A stretch of 64,000 nucleotides of DNA from Clostridiaceae bacterium (GCA_910575435.1 CAJTGI010000005.1:124001-188000); one strand, 5' to 3'. Positions 8,519-19,062 are shown, numbered from the stretch's first letter. The notes: generated by a model not told the origin, from the letters alone. A program made the numbers and translations.

Positions 8519-9044
8519 CATTGATCGTAAGCCCCTCATAGATTCCCACCGGCACATCTTCTCCCAGGGCGTATTCCCCGCCTCCATCCCGCTGGAAATC
8601 ATACGCGGTAATCCGGTTCCTGTCGGGATCCACAATCCAGTATTCCCGAACCCCTGCCGTGCGATACAAAAATAACTTCCTATAATAATCCATCTCCCTG
8701 CTGGATGGGGACACAATCTCAATCACCCAGTCCGGCGCCCCCTTGCATCCCTTCTCTGTCAACTGATCCTTATCGCAGACAACTGTCACATCCGGCTCCA
8801 GATAATTCCTATCGTCCCCCCGAAGAAATACTGCAAAGGGAGCAGGGAACACTTCGCAATCCCCATTATTTTTCTTAATATAATCTTGTATCTGATATGC
8901 CAGACTCATCACAAGCCTCTGATGGTTCGTTCCAGGAGAAGCCATGTAGTAAATCTGCCCGTCAATCAGTTCTGCCCGCACCCCCTCTGGCAAATCATAG
9001 ATATCCTCAACGGTATAAGTCTGTTCTTTTCTTGCTACGCCCAT
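8511..9044 (-). CDS. Uma2 family PD-(D/E)xK nuclease-like protein
   Basis: A 177-residue DUF820/Uma2 protein. The fold is restriction-endonuclease-like. The early strand-turn EGVRAELIDGQIYYM, the Asp of YLEPDVTVVCD and the ExV motif WVIEIVSPSS, followed by RKLFLYRTAGVREYWIVDPD, are the family's marks. Members are abundant in cyanobacteria and occur in Firmicutes; none I know has a settled role, and a link to mobile DNA or defence is speculative. Its last codons run into the hairpin array downstream. Confidence 0.88.
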   Translation of the reverse strand: MGVARKEQTYTVEDIYDLPEGVRAELIDGQIYYMASPGTNHQRLVMSLAYQIQDYIKKNNGDCEVFPAPFAVFLRGDDRNYLEPDVTVVCDKDQLTEKGCKGAPDWVIEIVSPSSREMDYYRKLFLYRTAGVREYWIVDPDRNRITAYDFQRDGGGEYALGEDVPVGIYEGLTINVI

Positions 9045-9250
9045 ATCATCACCCGCTTTCTTAAATTGTGAATATAGTTATTATAGGATATTCTATTTTA
9101 AATGACAATACTTATTCCCAAGTGTTCACAATATTTTGACAAAATACCGCTACTGCGAATAGTATCAAACTGCGATTATGCGAATAGCAACAAGACGCAT
9201 ATAAAAAGGAGAACGTAAACACGCTCCCCTGATTTTGCCAAAAATAAAAA

Positions 9251-9321
9251 GCACGAGACGGGATTCGAACCCGCGACCCTCGCCTTGGCAAGGCGATACT
9301 CCACCACTGAGCCACTCGTGC
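9251..9321 (-). tRNA. tRNA-Gly (GCC)
   Basis: On the minus strand a complete cloverleaf: acceptor GCACGAG paired with CTCGTGC, D arm, anticodon stem TCGCC/GGCGA with loop TTGCCAA (anticodon GCC), and T arm with GGTTCGAATCC. CCA is not encoded. Confidence 0.96.
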
Positions 9322-9435
9322 ATACCATCTGCCATCACAACAGAAATCATATGAAATTACTTGCTCGGACAAACCGGATAACCAGAATAACTTTACCAAA
9401 ATCCCAATCCTATCTGCCCTAGGGAATCATCCCAA

Positions 9436-9506
9436 GCACGAGACGGGATTCGAACCCGCGACCCTCGCCTTGGCAAGGCGATACTCCACCACTGAGCCAC
9501 TCGTGC
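9436..9506 (-). tRNA. tRNA-Gly (GCC), second identical copy
   Basis: Base-for-base the same 71-nt tRNA as at 9251-9321, 114 bases upstream on the same strand. The two probably share a transcript. Confidence 0.96.
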
Positions 9507-9701
9507 ATTCTCACCGTGCCCTCCCGAGCACAATGAATATATTACATGATTTTGGCATTTCTGTCAACACTTTTTTTCACTTTTAAATGTGCTTTCTTTA
9601 AAATACTTTTGAATCACCATAAAAATCTGCAGTCTATGGGAAAAGACGATTTCCTATTATCATTTTCCGGCAATCATCCATGAACACTTATATGCCAAAG
9701 T

Positions 9702-11858
9702 TTATTTTGACATCTCCTTCATCTGATAGATCTGGACATCCCCTTCCGAATAGATGCAGTCAGCCATTTCTGCCAGCCCCTGGTCATTCACCCCGTAAGA
9801 GCCCCGCTCCATCCCGCTGACATAGACATACTTCACGCCATATTTCCCAAACAAATCTGCATAGCCCGCTGGATCCTGGTACATCAGGGGAATATCGCTC
9901 TCCCGCTGCCCGTAATCCAGCCCGTGGTAATAGAGGAAAGTACCCGCCCCGCACACGATATTCCGCCCCGTCAGGGAAGCCACCCCATTGTTGTGGTAGG
10001 TGCCGGTAAGAATGACATCTCCGGGTTCCGTCATCTCCTCAATAAAGCGGCAAGCCTTCACGCTGTCCCTGGAATACAGCTCATAGTCGGACACCCACTC
10101 CCGTCCCATGGTCAGCCCGGCAGACACCGTGGCCACAAAGGCCAATGCCACTCCGATGCCAGCCTTTAATATCTTAGGCCATTTCCGGGAGAAGAGAGAC
10201 ACCAGAAAATCAGCCGCCAGCCCGCACATAAAGACGTACCCCACAAAGAGGAGCTTATTATTGTCATATTCATTTGGCTGAAATACCACCAGTTCCGCGA
10301 CGAACCAGATCAGGAGCAGGGGCGATGCGATTTGCACATCCCTCTTCCTTGCCAGAAAATACGCCGGAACATACAAGGCAAATGCCAGCCCGATATTTTT
10401 CAGATAGAACCAGACATACTGATTCCCCGTATTAGACCAGTTGAAATGCCCCCTGACAAATCCCTCCGCCCCCGCCTGGCCAAATGTCCACAGAAAGAGC
10501 TGGGGCGCCGCCAGCACAAGAACGATGACGAGGAACATCCCCCACGTGCCCAAAAGCCCCCGCCACTCTCCCGCCATAATCACTTTCACGATATGGAGGG
10601 CAATATAGAACGCCAGAAACCCGATGCCCACGCCGAGAAGGAGCAATCCATTTTTCTTCACCAGTTCATCCTTCTGATTCACCCACTGCAGGAGGCTGAA
10701 CAGCAAAATCCCCGCCGGCAAAGCGGCCCGCAGCCAGATTTCCTTTCCCCTTCCCCCTCCCCAGAGCCTCTTGCAGTCAAAGAGAAGCCACATGGCGCAC
10801 ACCATGCCAAGGGCAAGGAAGGAATGGGTGTGGATCATGGGCAGGGCCCCGGCAAAGATGCCGGCCAGGGCAAAGCACAGTCGGCTCTTCCTCCTGACGG
10901 CACAGATTAGCAGAGCCATCAAAGGAAATAGGACTGCCCATCCAAAGAGGGTGGCCCGCTGGGGAATCAGCATATTCACCAAGATCTGAGCCCAGCGCAT
11001 ATTTTTATCTCCCAGGCTGGTGGGAGTAAAATAAAAGTCTGTAAAATTCCTAGACAAGTTCTCTGCGCTGGCAAAGTAGATAAAGCCCAGCCCGCCATTC
11101 AGAAAAAATAGCACCCAGGCAACCAGGGCAGAGGCAGCACGCCCCAGCCAATATTTGATGAAGCAGTAAAATCCCGCCATCACCTGGCAGAAAGCCACCA
11201 GCATGGGAAAAATATACGCCGTCCGCAGGGAAGCGCCCCAGATATACAGGCTGGAACTGATACTGTCGCACAGAAAGGGATAGGAAAGCTTGTAGCCGGG
11301 ACAGATGGAATATTCCGGCGGAAAACTTTTCTGGTTGGCAATGCTGGTAATAAATCCCAGATGCATGTTCATATCCCCATAAGTACCCTGCCCGGTATGC
11401 ATGCTCCCATCGCTGGCCAGAGGGATGGTATGGGTTGCCAGGCAGTAAGCAAAAAAGAAGAATGCCAGCATCATGAGAAGGAGACAGGGATTCTCCTTCG
11501 CCAAGCGAAGCCACTCCCCCTTCCTCCGATAGGGAAATGCCTCCCCGCCCTTCTCCGCCTTGTACCATGCCGCCAGGCACAAGAGAATCTGAAGCGCCGC
11601 CCCCGCCAGATGGGCCGCCACGGTAAAATCCAAGAAAAAGGCAAAGAGAATGGGAAACCACTGAAAGGCAAGGGTGCCTCCCACGCTTCCAAGCAGACAG
11701 CGAAACGCCACGCTAAAACGCTGTCCTGCCAGCATGCGGTATGTCATCCAGATTCCAGTCGCCTGGAAAAAGAGATAAAAGCATATTCCCATCAAATCGC
11801 CCTGCATACTTCCTTCAAACATCGAAAACCTCATTTCTAACATGCACCGCCATCTCAA
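9702..11858 (-). CDS. polytopic membrane protein, GT-C glycosyltransferase-like
   Basis: A protein of up to 718 residues with about twelve or more membrane helices, an extracytoplasmic first loop containing the acidic stretch SDGSMHTGQGTYGDMNMHLGF, and a short soluble C-terminal domain (about 620-718). This layout resembles lipid-carrier-dependent GT-C transferases or their flippase-like relatives, but I cannot name a family. Several in-frame ATGs crowd the start; those at 11822 and 11807 are as likely as the one at 11858. The gene follows another GT-C-like gene by 27 bases or a little more, so they form a pair. Substrate unknown. Confidence 0.7.
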   Translation of the reverse strand: MRWRCMLEMRFSMFEGSMQGDLMGICFYLFFQATGIWMTYRMLAGQRFSVAFRCLLGSVGGTLAFQWFPILFAFFLDFTVAAHLAGAALQILLCLAAWYKAEKGGEAFPYRRKGEWLRLAKENPCLLLMMLAFFFFAYCLATHTIPLASDGSMHTGQGTYGDMNMHLGFITSIANQKSFPPEYSICPGYKLSYPFLCDSISSSLYIWGASLRTAYIFPMLVAFCQVMAGFYCFIKYWLGRAASALVAWVLFFLNGGLGFIYFASAENLSRNFTDFYFTPTSLGDKNMRWAQILVNMLIPQRATLFGWAVLFPLMALLICAVRRKSRLCFALAGIFAGALPMIHTHSFLALGMVCAMWLLFDCKRLWGGGRGKEIWLRAALPAGILLFSLLQWVNQKDELVKKNGLLLLGVGIGFLAFYIALHIVKVIMAGEWRGLLGTWGMFLVIVLVLAAPQLFLWTFGQAGAEGFVRGHFNWSNTGNQYVWFYLKNIGLAFALYVPAYFLARKRDVQIASPLLLIWFVAELVVFQPNEYDNNKLLFVGYVFMCGLAADFLVSLFSRKWPKILKAGIGVALAFVATVSAGLTMGREWVSDYELYSRDSVKACRFIEEMTEPGDVILTGTYHNNGVASLTGRNIVCGAGTFLYYHGLDYGQRESDIPLMYQDPAGYADLFGKYGVKYVYVSGMERGSYGVNDQGLAEMADCIYSEGDVQIYQMKEMSK

Positions 11859-11885
11859 AGGACAACGCCATCAAAAAACTGCATT

Positions 11886-13421
11886 TTATTTCTCTCTCTT
11901 CTGCTTCGCTCCATCGCCAAAGTACCCAGAACCTTTTCCAAAGGCCAGAACGCCGCAGACGAGCATCATTGGAACAAAATTCGTAAAATACCTGCCGCTG
12001 GTCTCCCACAGCATCAAAAAGGACAGGATGCCCAGGCAGGCCAATCTGGGAGCCAGAATTTCCCATTCCCCATCATCCGCTCTGCCTACCAGGCAATCCA
12101 CCGCCCCCGCCAGCATGAAGAAATAAACCATCAGGAGCATGCCCGTGGCAAAATGCTGATAAGAGGAATACTTTTCTCCTTCATAGAGAATATATTTGTG
12201 CAGCCACGACTCCTTATCCGGCGAATCATCTAGAAAGTCCGAGAGGGCATAAGTGCCGTCACCGAAGCACACCAGAATCTTATTCATAAAGAGTTCCGTC
12301 AGCCCGCCAATCCCCATGTCACGCACCCGCTCCTTAGCCTTCCTCAGGCACGCCTCGCTTCTCTCCTCCGAGGAAAAGGACCTGGTGTACTCATAATCCT
12401 CGGGATTGTAGTATCCGTTATTCTGCATCCCCATCATAACCCAGTGCAAGTAAGGCGTCTTCAATTCCCGGCTCTGCTCCCGGTTCAGATGCCCGTGGTA
12501 CAAAACAGCATCCCGGATGCCAAATACGGCCACAGCCAGGATGATAGAACACCCGGCAAAGAGGCAAACCTTCTTCCAATGCAGGCAGAGCAATCCATCA
12601 ATCAACACCGCTACCAGCACAATTAGCACCGTAAATTTAATCATCATGCCCAAGGTCAGTGCGGCAGCCATGGCGGCTGCATATACCAGCCGCATTTTCC
12701 ATGTCTCCTGCTCCTTGTAGTGCAAATACAGGTAATAGAACAGAACCGGGAAGAGCAGGGAGAGGGAATCCGTATAAAAAGCGGCTCCCATAAAGGAAAA
12801 TGGCACGCAGAGCAGGAAGAAAAGCAATGACAGCACGCCGCCCACGCTCCCCCGCAGTTTTTTGCAAATCAGGAACACCACCAGTACCGTGGCCACGATC
12901 AGCAGAGAGTTAAACAGGATTCCCACGGCAAAGAAATCGGATATCCCGAAAAGGGAGGCAAGGGAAAAGACAGCATGGAGCACCGTCATCGCCCCCAAAT
13001 TATTGGGAAAATACCCGTAATACTCATAATAATTGGAAAAAGATCCCTCTCTCACCCACTGGACCGCCCCGCCATACACCGCATCCATGTCAAAGGCCGG
13101 GGTAAACCGCAGGGCAAAGCCATTGACCAGCAGAAGGATTCCGTAGAGCACGAGAAACGCTATCAGGATTGCCCGGTCATACCTCTCCACCAATGGCTGA
13201 TATTTTGCCAGCAGATGCCGGGCGAGAAACATAACTCCTGCGCCCAGCAGGGTATAGAAAAGAAGGGTAATGGTATTGTGACCATGAACCGCATCCCCGA
13301 AGAGAACCTTACCCAATACCAGAGCAAAGGCAAAGATAAAGATGCCATACAATGCCCGATAAATTGTCTTTCTCACTTTCATATCAATCCCCATGCCTTT
13401 CCAGTGCCGCTTGCTGTTCAA
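11886..13421 (-). CDS. GT-C fold membrane glycosyltransferase-like protein
   Basis: Up to 511 residues with about eleven helices. The first large outside loop holds AFDMDAVYGGAVQWV and then YYEYYGYFPNNLG, the acidic-plus-aromatic layout of dolichyl/undecaprenyl-phosphate-sugar dependent mannosyltransferases (GT39/PMT-2-like). The longest frame starts at 13421, but the ATG at 13382 has GGGGA 5 bases ahead and begins MKVRKTIYRALYG, making it the more natural start. A sugar transfer role at the outer face of the membrane is inference from fold. It is the first of two adjacent GT-C-like genes. Confidence 0.75.
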   Translation of the reverse strand: MNSKRHWKGMGIDMKVRKTIYRALYGIFIFAFALVLGKVLFGDAVHGHNTITLLFYTLLGAGVMFLARHLLAKYQPLVERYDRAILIAFLVLYGILLLVNGFALRFTPAFDMDAVYGGAVQWVREGSFSNYYEYYGYFPNNLGAMTVLHAVFSLASLFGISDFFAVGILFNSLLIVATVLVVFLICKKLRGSVGGVLSLLFFLLCVPFSFMGAAFYTDSLSLLFPVLFYYLYLHYKEQETWKMRLVYAAAMAAALTLGMMIKFTVLIVLVAVLIDGLLCLHWKKVCLFAGCSIILAVAVFGIRDAVLYHGHLNREQSRELKTPYLHWVMMGMQNNGYYNPEDYEYTRSFSSEERSEACLRKAKERVRDMGIGGLTELFMNKILVCFGDGTYALSDFLDDSPDKESWLHKYILYEGEKYSSYQHFATGMLLMVYFFMLAGAVDCLVGRADDGEWEILAPRLACLGILSFLMLWETSGRYFTNFVPMMLVCGVLAFGKGSGYFGDGAKQKREK

Positions 13422-13494
13422 AGCGAACTCTGTCTCCTATGTGCAAGTAAAACTCTCTAAGCCAAAATTCAAATCCCCTTCATTTCCACACTAT

Positions 13495-16400
13495 TTAACC
13501 TCTAAAATAATTCACCCCGGATGCAAAAATCCGCTGGTTCTGCTCTCCATAAATATTGATGGCAACCCCGTCCCCGATGCGCTCAGAGTGGGCCATCTTG
13601 CCCAGAACCCGGCCATCGGGGCTGGTAATCCCCTCAATGGCAGCGTAGGAGCCATTGGGATTAAAATCCTCATCCATGGTAGGATTCCCATCCAGATCCA
13701 CATAGCGGGTGGCAACCTGGCCATTGGCAAAAAGTTCTTCAATCACGCTCTCCGGCGCCACGAAGCGACCCTCCCCGTGGGATGCGGGAATAGCATACAC
13801 CCCTCCCAATTCCGCTTCCATCAGCCAGGGAGACTTGTTGGTGCATACCTTGCTGTAGACAGACTTGGAAATATGCCTGCCGATTCTATTGGTGGTAAGG
13901 GTGGGGGCATCCTCTGCCTGAGGCTTAATCTCCCCATACGGCACCAGTCCCAGCTTTATCAAAGTCTGGAACCCGTTGCAGATGCCCAGGGTCAGGCCAT
14001 CTCTCTGATGCAGCAGGTCATGCACCGCATCCATAATCTTAGGATTGCGGAAGATGGAAGCAATGAATTTGGCAGAGCCATCCGGCTCATCCCCGGCACT
14101 GAACCCGCCGGAGAACATGAGAATCTGGGATTCCCTGATGGCATCTGCAAAGGCATCCACCGACTCCACGATCTGATGTTCCGACATATTCTTAAAGACT
14201 ACCGTATTCACCTCTGCCCCGGCATCCTCAAATGCCCTGGCGGCATCGTACTCGCAGTTTGTCCCTGGAAATACCGGAATGAACACCTGGGGGCGGGCAA
14301 CTCTGTTCTTGGCCACATACACCGTCTTCTTTCCATCCACGGCCCGGGTGTCATAGAGCCTGTCTTCAAGCGTCTTATTCTCCACGTCGGAGCGTGTGGG
14401 GAATACCTTTTCCAGACGGCTGGTCCACTGTTCCAAGGCCTCCTCCATGGAAATGGACACATCGCCATAGGCAAACGCCGCCTCCTCCGTCACCCGGCCA
14501 ATCTGTACATACTCTGCGGTGATTTCTCCCAATCTCTCCGGAGAAACCTCTGCGATAATGGAACCGTAATCCTTAGCGAAAAGGGCATCCCTGGTCACGG
14601 ATTCATCCACTGCCACGCCCAATCCATTGCCGAAGGCCATCTTGCTCACCGCCTCGCAGATGCCGCCGAAGCCCACCGCATAGGCAGACACTAGCACCTT
14701 GCCCTGAATCATCTTGGTAATCCGACCATAGAGATCCATCAGCTGGGGATACTCAGGCAGGTCATAGGCATCCCTTGCAATGTCAAATTTCACCAGCACA
14801 TTGCCCGCCTTCTTAAGTTCCGGCGTCACCACGTCCTGCTGTTTTGCAATATCTACCGCAAAGGAACACAGAGTGGGGGGCACGTCAATATCGTCAAAGG
14901 TGCCGGACATGCTGTCCTTCCCGCCAATAGAGGGAAGCCCCAGCTTCATCTGGGCGTCATAGGCTCCCAAGAGTGCCGCCATGGGCTCGCCCCAGCGTCT
15001 GGAATCCGTCCCCAGACGGCGGAAATATTCCTGGAAGGTAAAGCGAATCTTGCTGTAATCCCCGCCAGCGGCCACGATCTTTGCCACGGAGGAAATCACG
15101 GCATACACCGCACCGTGGTAAGGACTCCAGCTGGTGAGATAGGGATCCATCCCATAACTCATCATGGTCACCGTATCGCATTTGCCAGACATGACAGGAA
15201 GTTTTGCAATCATGGTCTGGATCGGCGTAAGCTGCCTCTTTCCACCGTAGGGCATGGCCACCGTAGAGGCGCCGATGGAACTGTCAAACATCTCCACCAG
15301 CCCCTTCTGGGAGCATACGTTCAGGTCATGCAAGGTATCCAGCCATGCCTGCTTCACATCGGAAGCCTCTCTCTTCTGCTCAAAGTAATTCTCTTCCCTC
15401 TCTGGCATGGTCACTGTCACATCCGTCTCCTGGTGCGCGCCATTGGTATCCAGGAATGCCCTGGAGATATCCACAATCACCTTCCCTCTCCAGGAAAGCA
15501 CCAGCCTGGGCTCCTCCGTAACCTCTGCCACGGCCACGGCCTCCAGATTCTCCTCCTGGGCAAAGGCAAGCATCCTGTCCACATCCTTCTTGTCCACTAC
15601 CACGGCCATGCGCTCCTGAGACTCGGAAATGGCAAGCTCCGTGCCATCCAGCCCCGCATACTTCTTCGGCACCTTGTCCAAGTTTACCGTCAGGCCCTCC
15701 GCCAGCTCGCCGATGGCCACGGACACCCCGCCTGCGCCAAAATCATTACATTTCTTAATGATGGAGCTGACTTCCTCCCGGCGGAACAGCCGCTGGATCT
15801 TGCGCTCCGTGGGAGCATTTCCCTTCTGCACCTCCGCGCCGCACACGTCGATAGACTGGGTGGTGTGGGCTTTGGAGGAGCCGGTGGCACCGCCAATGCC
15901 GTCCCTGCCCGTACGCCCGCCAAGAAGGATGATCACATCCCCCGGATCACTGTTTTCCCGAATCACGCTCCGGCGGGGAGCCGCCCCCATCACCGCCCCG
16001 ATCTCCATGCGCTTTGCCACATAATTGGGATGATATACCTCGCTTACCAGGCCGGTGGCAAGGCCAATCTGGTTTCCATAGGAACTGTATCCCTGGGCCG
16101 CCCCCGTCACGATCTTCCTCTGGGGAAGCTTGCCCGCCAGCGTATCCTTCATAGATACGGTGGGATCTGCCGCGCCCGTCACGCGCATGGCCTGATACAC
16201 ATAGCCCCGCCCTGAAAGGGGATCACGGATGGCACCTCCCAGGCAGGTGGCAGCCCCGCCAAAGGGCTCGATTTCCGTGGGATGGTTGTGGGTCTCATTC
16301 TTAAAGAATACCAGCCACTCCTCCTCCTTCCCGTCAATCTCCACAGGAACCACGATGGAGCAGGCATTGATCTCGTCCGACTCCTCCATATCCTCCAACT

Positions 16401-17271
16401 TCCCCTCCGCCTTCAGCTTCCGCATAGCCATCAGGGCGATATCCATCAGTGACACGAATTTATCCGGCCTGTCTTTAAAAATCTCTTTCCTGGCCGCCTC
16501 ATACTCCTCATAAGTCCTCTGAATGGGCTCTTTATAATATCCCTCCTCAAAGGACACATTCTTCAGCTCTGTCAAGAAGGTGGTATGGCGGCAGTGATCT
16601 GACCAGTAGGTATCCAGCACGCGAATCTCCGTCACCGTGGGGTCTCTCTTCTCCTCCCCGGCAAAGTAGTTCTGGATGTGGAGGAAATCCTTGAAGGTCA
16701 TGGCAAGTCCCAGAGAATCATACAGTTCCTTTAACTTCTCTTCTGGCATATCCTTGAATCCCGCAAATACAGCCACGTCCCCGGGCTCCTCAAACTCCTG
16801 CACCAAAGTCTCCGGCTTCCTCTCGTCCGTCTCTCTGGAATCCACGGGATTGATGCAGTAATCCTTAATCTTCCCCGCATCCTCCTCAGAAATGTCTCCC
16901 ACAAACACATAGGTGGTGGCAGAGCGGATCACCGGATCTTCTTTCTCATTCAAGAGCTTCACGCACTGCTCCGCTGAATCCGCCCTCTGGTCGAACTGTC
17001 CTGGCAGATACTCCACAGAGAAAATCAGGGCATTCCGATCCTCTTCAAAGGTTTCCTCATAGCAGTCATCCAAAGGAGGCTCGGAAAACACTGTTCCCAG
17101 TGCCTGCCTGTAGGTATCCTCCCCCACGCTCTCCACATCGTAGCGAATCAGCACCCGCACTTCCTGCAAGGCATCAATGCCCAGATACCTGGTCACTTCC
17201 TCCTTTAATTCCCTGGCACGAACTGCATAGGGCCGCTTCTTTTCCACGTACACTCTCTTAACATTTCCCAT
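13495..17271 (-). CDS. purL: phosphoribosylformylglycinamidine synthase, single-chain
   Basis: 1258 residues: the fourth step of purine synthesis, converting FGAR, glutamine and ATP to FGAM. The N-terminal PurS-like region is followed by the synthase core (TYWSDHCRHTTF near residue 215, FKNETHNHPTEIEPFGGAATC) and a C-terminal glutamine amidotransferase of about 270 residues, with FPGTNCEYDAA, nucleophile Cys1098 in GICNGFQTL and the His/Glu pair of ASHGEGRF. Many Bacilli split the enzyme into PurS, PurL and PurQ; the fused clostridial form is seen here. Start has a weakly spaced GGAGG. A TATAAT at 17403-17408 on the minus strand could be part of its promoter, but no clear -35 or purine riboswitch is visible. 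Confidence 0.97.
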   Translation of the reverse strand: MGNVKRVYVEKKRPYAVRARELKEEVTRYLGIDALQEVRVLIRYDVESVGEDTYRQALGTVFSEPPLDDCYEETFEEDRNALIFSVEYLPGQFDQRADSAEQCVKLLNEKEDPVIRSATTYVFVGDISEEDAGKIKDYCINPVDSRETDERKPETLVQEFEEPGDVAVFAGFKDMPEEKLKELYDSLGLAMTFKDFLHIQNYFAGEEKRDPTVTEIRVLDTYWSDHCRHTTFLTELKNVSFEEGYYKEPIQRTYEEYEAARKEIFKDRPDKFVSLMDIALMAMRKLKAEGKLEDMEESDEINACSIVVPVEIDGKEEEWLVFFKNETHNHPTEIEPFGGAATCLGGAIRDPLSGRGYVYQAMRVTGAADPTVSMKDTLAGKLPQRKIVTGAAQGYSSYGNQIGLATGLVSEVYHPNYVAKRMEIGAVMGAAPRRSVIRENSDPGDVIILLGGRTGRDGIGGATGSSKAHTTQSIDVCGAEVQKGNAPTERKIQRLFRREEVSSIIKKCNDFGAGGVSVAIGELAEGLTVNLDKVPKKYAGLDGTELAISESQERMAVVVDKKDVDRMLAFAQEENLEAVAVAEVTEEPRLVLSWRGKVIVDISRAFLDTNGAHQETDVTVTMPEREENYFEQKREASDVKQAWLDTLHDLNVCSQKGLVEMFDSSIGASTVAMPYGGKRQLTPIQTMIAKLPVMSGKCDTVTMMSYGMDPYLTSWSPYHGAVYAVISSVAKIVAAGGDYSKIRFTFQEYFRRLGTDSRRWGEPMAALLGAYDAQMKLGLPSIGGKDSMSGTFDDIDVPPTLCSFAVDIAKQQDVVTPELKKAGNVLVKFDIARDAYDLPEYPQLMDLYGRITKMIQGKVLVSAYAVGFGGICEAVSKMAFGNGLGVAVDESVTRDALFAKDYGSIIAEVSPERLGEITAEYVQIGRVTEEAAFAYGDVSISMEEALEQWTSRLEKVFPTRSDVENKTLEDRLYDTRAVDGKKTVYVAKNRVARPQVFIPVFPGTNCEYDAARAFEDAGAEVNTVVFKNMSEHQIVESVDAFADAIRESQILMFSGGFSAGDEPDGSAKFIASIFRNPKIMDAVHDLLHQRDGLTLGICNGFQTLIKLGLVPYGEIKPQAEDAPTLTTNRIGRHISKSVYSKVCTNKSPWLMEAELGGVYAIPASHGEGRFVAPESVIEELFANGQVATRYVDLDGNPTMDEDFNPNGSYAAIEGITSPDGRVLGKMAHSERIGDGVAINIYGEQNQRIFASGVNYFRG

Positions 17272-17464
17272 AATTATCCTCCATTTTGCATACAGGCCAC
17301 TGGAAGGCCTATCTGTTTATAACGCATACAAGCCATATGGAATTTCCACACGGCTTGTCCTGCAATATCCTCGTTGTTATCCAGCAACTAACTCTATATT
17401 TAATTATAATACTTGCAAAAAACATAGTTACCAGGGAAAGCTTTTCATGTTCCCCAAAATGGAA

Positions 17465-18724
17465 TTACTCATTGGAGCCACTGGCAGCATCAGAAGAATC
17501 CTCATTCATATCATTCAAATCTTCCGCTGTCACGATATCAGTGGTCACTGTGCCAAGGGCAACTTCTGTCCAGATATCTGTGTTGATGTCAATCTTATGC
17601 TTGGTCTCCTCCTCGGTATACCAGTTAGCAAAGGCTTCCTCCTGCTTGGTCTTTTCCGCATCGTCACAGGCCGTCTTATATGCCTCTTCAGAATTATTGT
17701 TGATCATCTTTACAACCACGTAATATCCGGAAGACTCATCAAGGAACGCCTGGGAAACCTGTCCATTCTTCATCTTCTTAACCTTTTTCAGATTGGCATC
17801 GGAAAGATACTCCCAGCCATCCTTCTCCACAAAGTTCCCATCCTTCTCAAAAGTAAGGTCCTTGTCCTTATCGTCGGAAAGCTTAGTGAAGTCATCCCCA
17901 TTCTTCGCCTTTTTGGCAATCTCCTCAATCTTCGCCTTAAGAGACTTCTTCTTGTCGTCGGCAACGGGCTTGGATTTCCCCTCGTCATCCGTCTCACTGA
18001 CAGACGCATAGTAGAACTGCAAATCATACTGGCGGTAATCCGCCTTCTTCAAATCCTTGATGGCATCTTCCCTCTTCACCGTCTTATTCAGCTCTTCCTG
18101 CTTGCTCTCACGATACTTGTCCGCCAGAGCCCTCTTTTCAAACAGGGATGTCAATCTCTTCTTGGAAAAATCCAACTGGAACTTCTGAAACCATGAAAGA
18201 CCTTTCAACGCCTTCTCGGCATTCTTCTCCGCCTCTTTCTTCTCATCCTCTGTCAGAGTAAATTTATTTTTAGAAGCCAATTTCGACAAAATCTCATACT
18301 GCACTTCTCTAGAAATAATCTCCTGCTTTATCCCAATGGCATTCGTCACCTCGGAAACGCCTTCTCCCGTTCCTCCGCTACCCTGATATGCCGAGTTCCA
18401 GAAAGAAGTCCCCATCGCAGACATATACATCTCATTATACGGCGCATACTGGCTTTCCACCTCATAAATCGGATACATCATGTCACTCATAGAAATCTTT
18501 TCCTTGTCTACCGTGACCACGTTCTTGGGCCGGAACTGCTGTACGCCCACCCCGATGCAAAGAATCAGGACGATCAGCACGCACAGTGCGCCCAAAACAA
18601 TCGGCTTCTTATTTCCTCCGCCGAACCCGCTACCGCTTCCCATTTGTTTTTTACTCGGCACAGAAACAGGGACGCCCTTTGTCTCCTTCTCCTGTCCGCT
18701 CACAATTTTTTTCGCTGAATTCAT
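17465..18724 (-). CDS. PrsA/SurA-like membrane-anchored foldase
   Basis: 419 residues from the ATG at 18724, chosen because GGAGG lies 7 bases ahead. A basic, Gly-rich cytoplasmic head is followed by one membrane helix (41-60), a helical N-domain, a parvulin-like region (about 240-355) and an acidic tail. The parvulin region is divergent and contains a charged insertion, so isomerase activity is uncertain, while a holdase role for proteins emerging from the Sec channel is likely. Monocistronic between tRNA-Leu and purL. Unlike Bacillus PrsA it is held by a helix and not by a lipid. Confidence 0.75.
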   Translation of the reverse strand: MNSAKKIVSGQEKETKGVPVSVPSKKQMGSGSGFGGGNKKPIVLGALCVLIVLILCIGVGVQQFRPKNVVTVDKEKISMSDMMYPIYEVESQYAPYNEMYMSAMGTSFWNSAYQGSGGTGEGVSEVTNAIGIKQEIISREVQYEILSKLASKNKFTLTEDEKKEAEKNAEKALKGLSWFQKFQLDFSKKRLTSLFEKRALADKYRESKQEELNKTVKREDAIKDLKKADYRQYDLQFYYASVSETDDEGKSKPVADDKKKSLKAKIEEIAKKAKNGDDFTKLSDDKDKDLTFEKDGNFVEKDGWEYLSDANLKKVKKMKNGQVSQAFLDESSGYYVVVKMINNNSEEAYKTACDDAEKTKQEEAFANWYTEEETKHKIDINTDIWTEVALGTVTTDIVTAEDLNDMNEDSSDAASGSNE

Positions 18725-19033
18725 GATAATTCCTCCAAGTATAAATCTCTGTCGCAACCTCCCGCAAAACGCAAGAAACGCTATCTTCTATTCTAACGTA
18801 AAACCGTCAGAAGTCAAGACGAAATTTGTGATATCATGGACACGATTCCATGTAATCCGCAAAAATATCAAAATCATAATACTCCTCCATAAAATTCTGA
18901 TACGTTGCTAATCATAAAAATTTCTAGAAAAATGCAAGACACCTTGCGCTTTCACTTAAGATCATGTACCTTTATACAAATCCGCCATAAAAATTCTTAA
19001 ATTTATCAAATGAAAATTTTTGTCAAAAAGGGA
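18725..19033. other. intergenic region, no gene seen
   Basis: AT-rich sequence between the foldase start and the tRNA-Leu promoter. It should contain the foldase promoter on the minus strand. I find no convincing frame or RNA structure. Confidence 0.4.
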
Positions 19034-19062
19034 TTGACAACAAATAAAAAAACTGCTAGAAT
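19034..19062 (+). promoter_or_regulatory. promoter of tRNA-Leu
   Basis: A near-perfect housekeeping promoter: TTGACA at 19034-19039, 17-base spacer, TAGAAT at 19057-19062, about 30 bases ahead of the tRNA 5' end. Confidence 0.8.

Noticed and set aside
17272-17464. Purine riboswitch ahead of purL
   Set aside because: The spacer has no three-stem arrangement or conserved junction bases that I can find.
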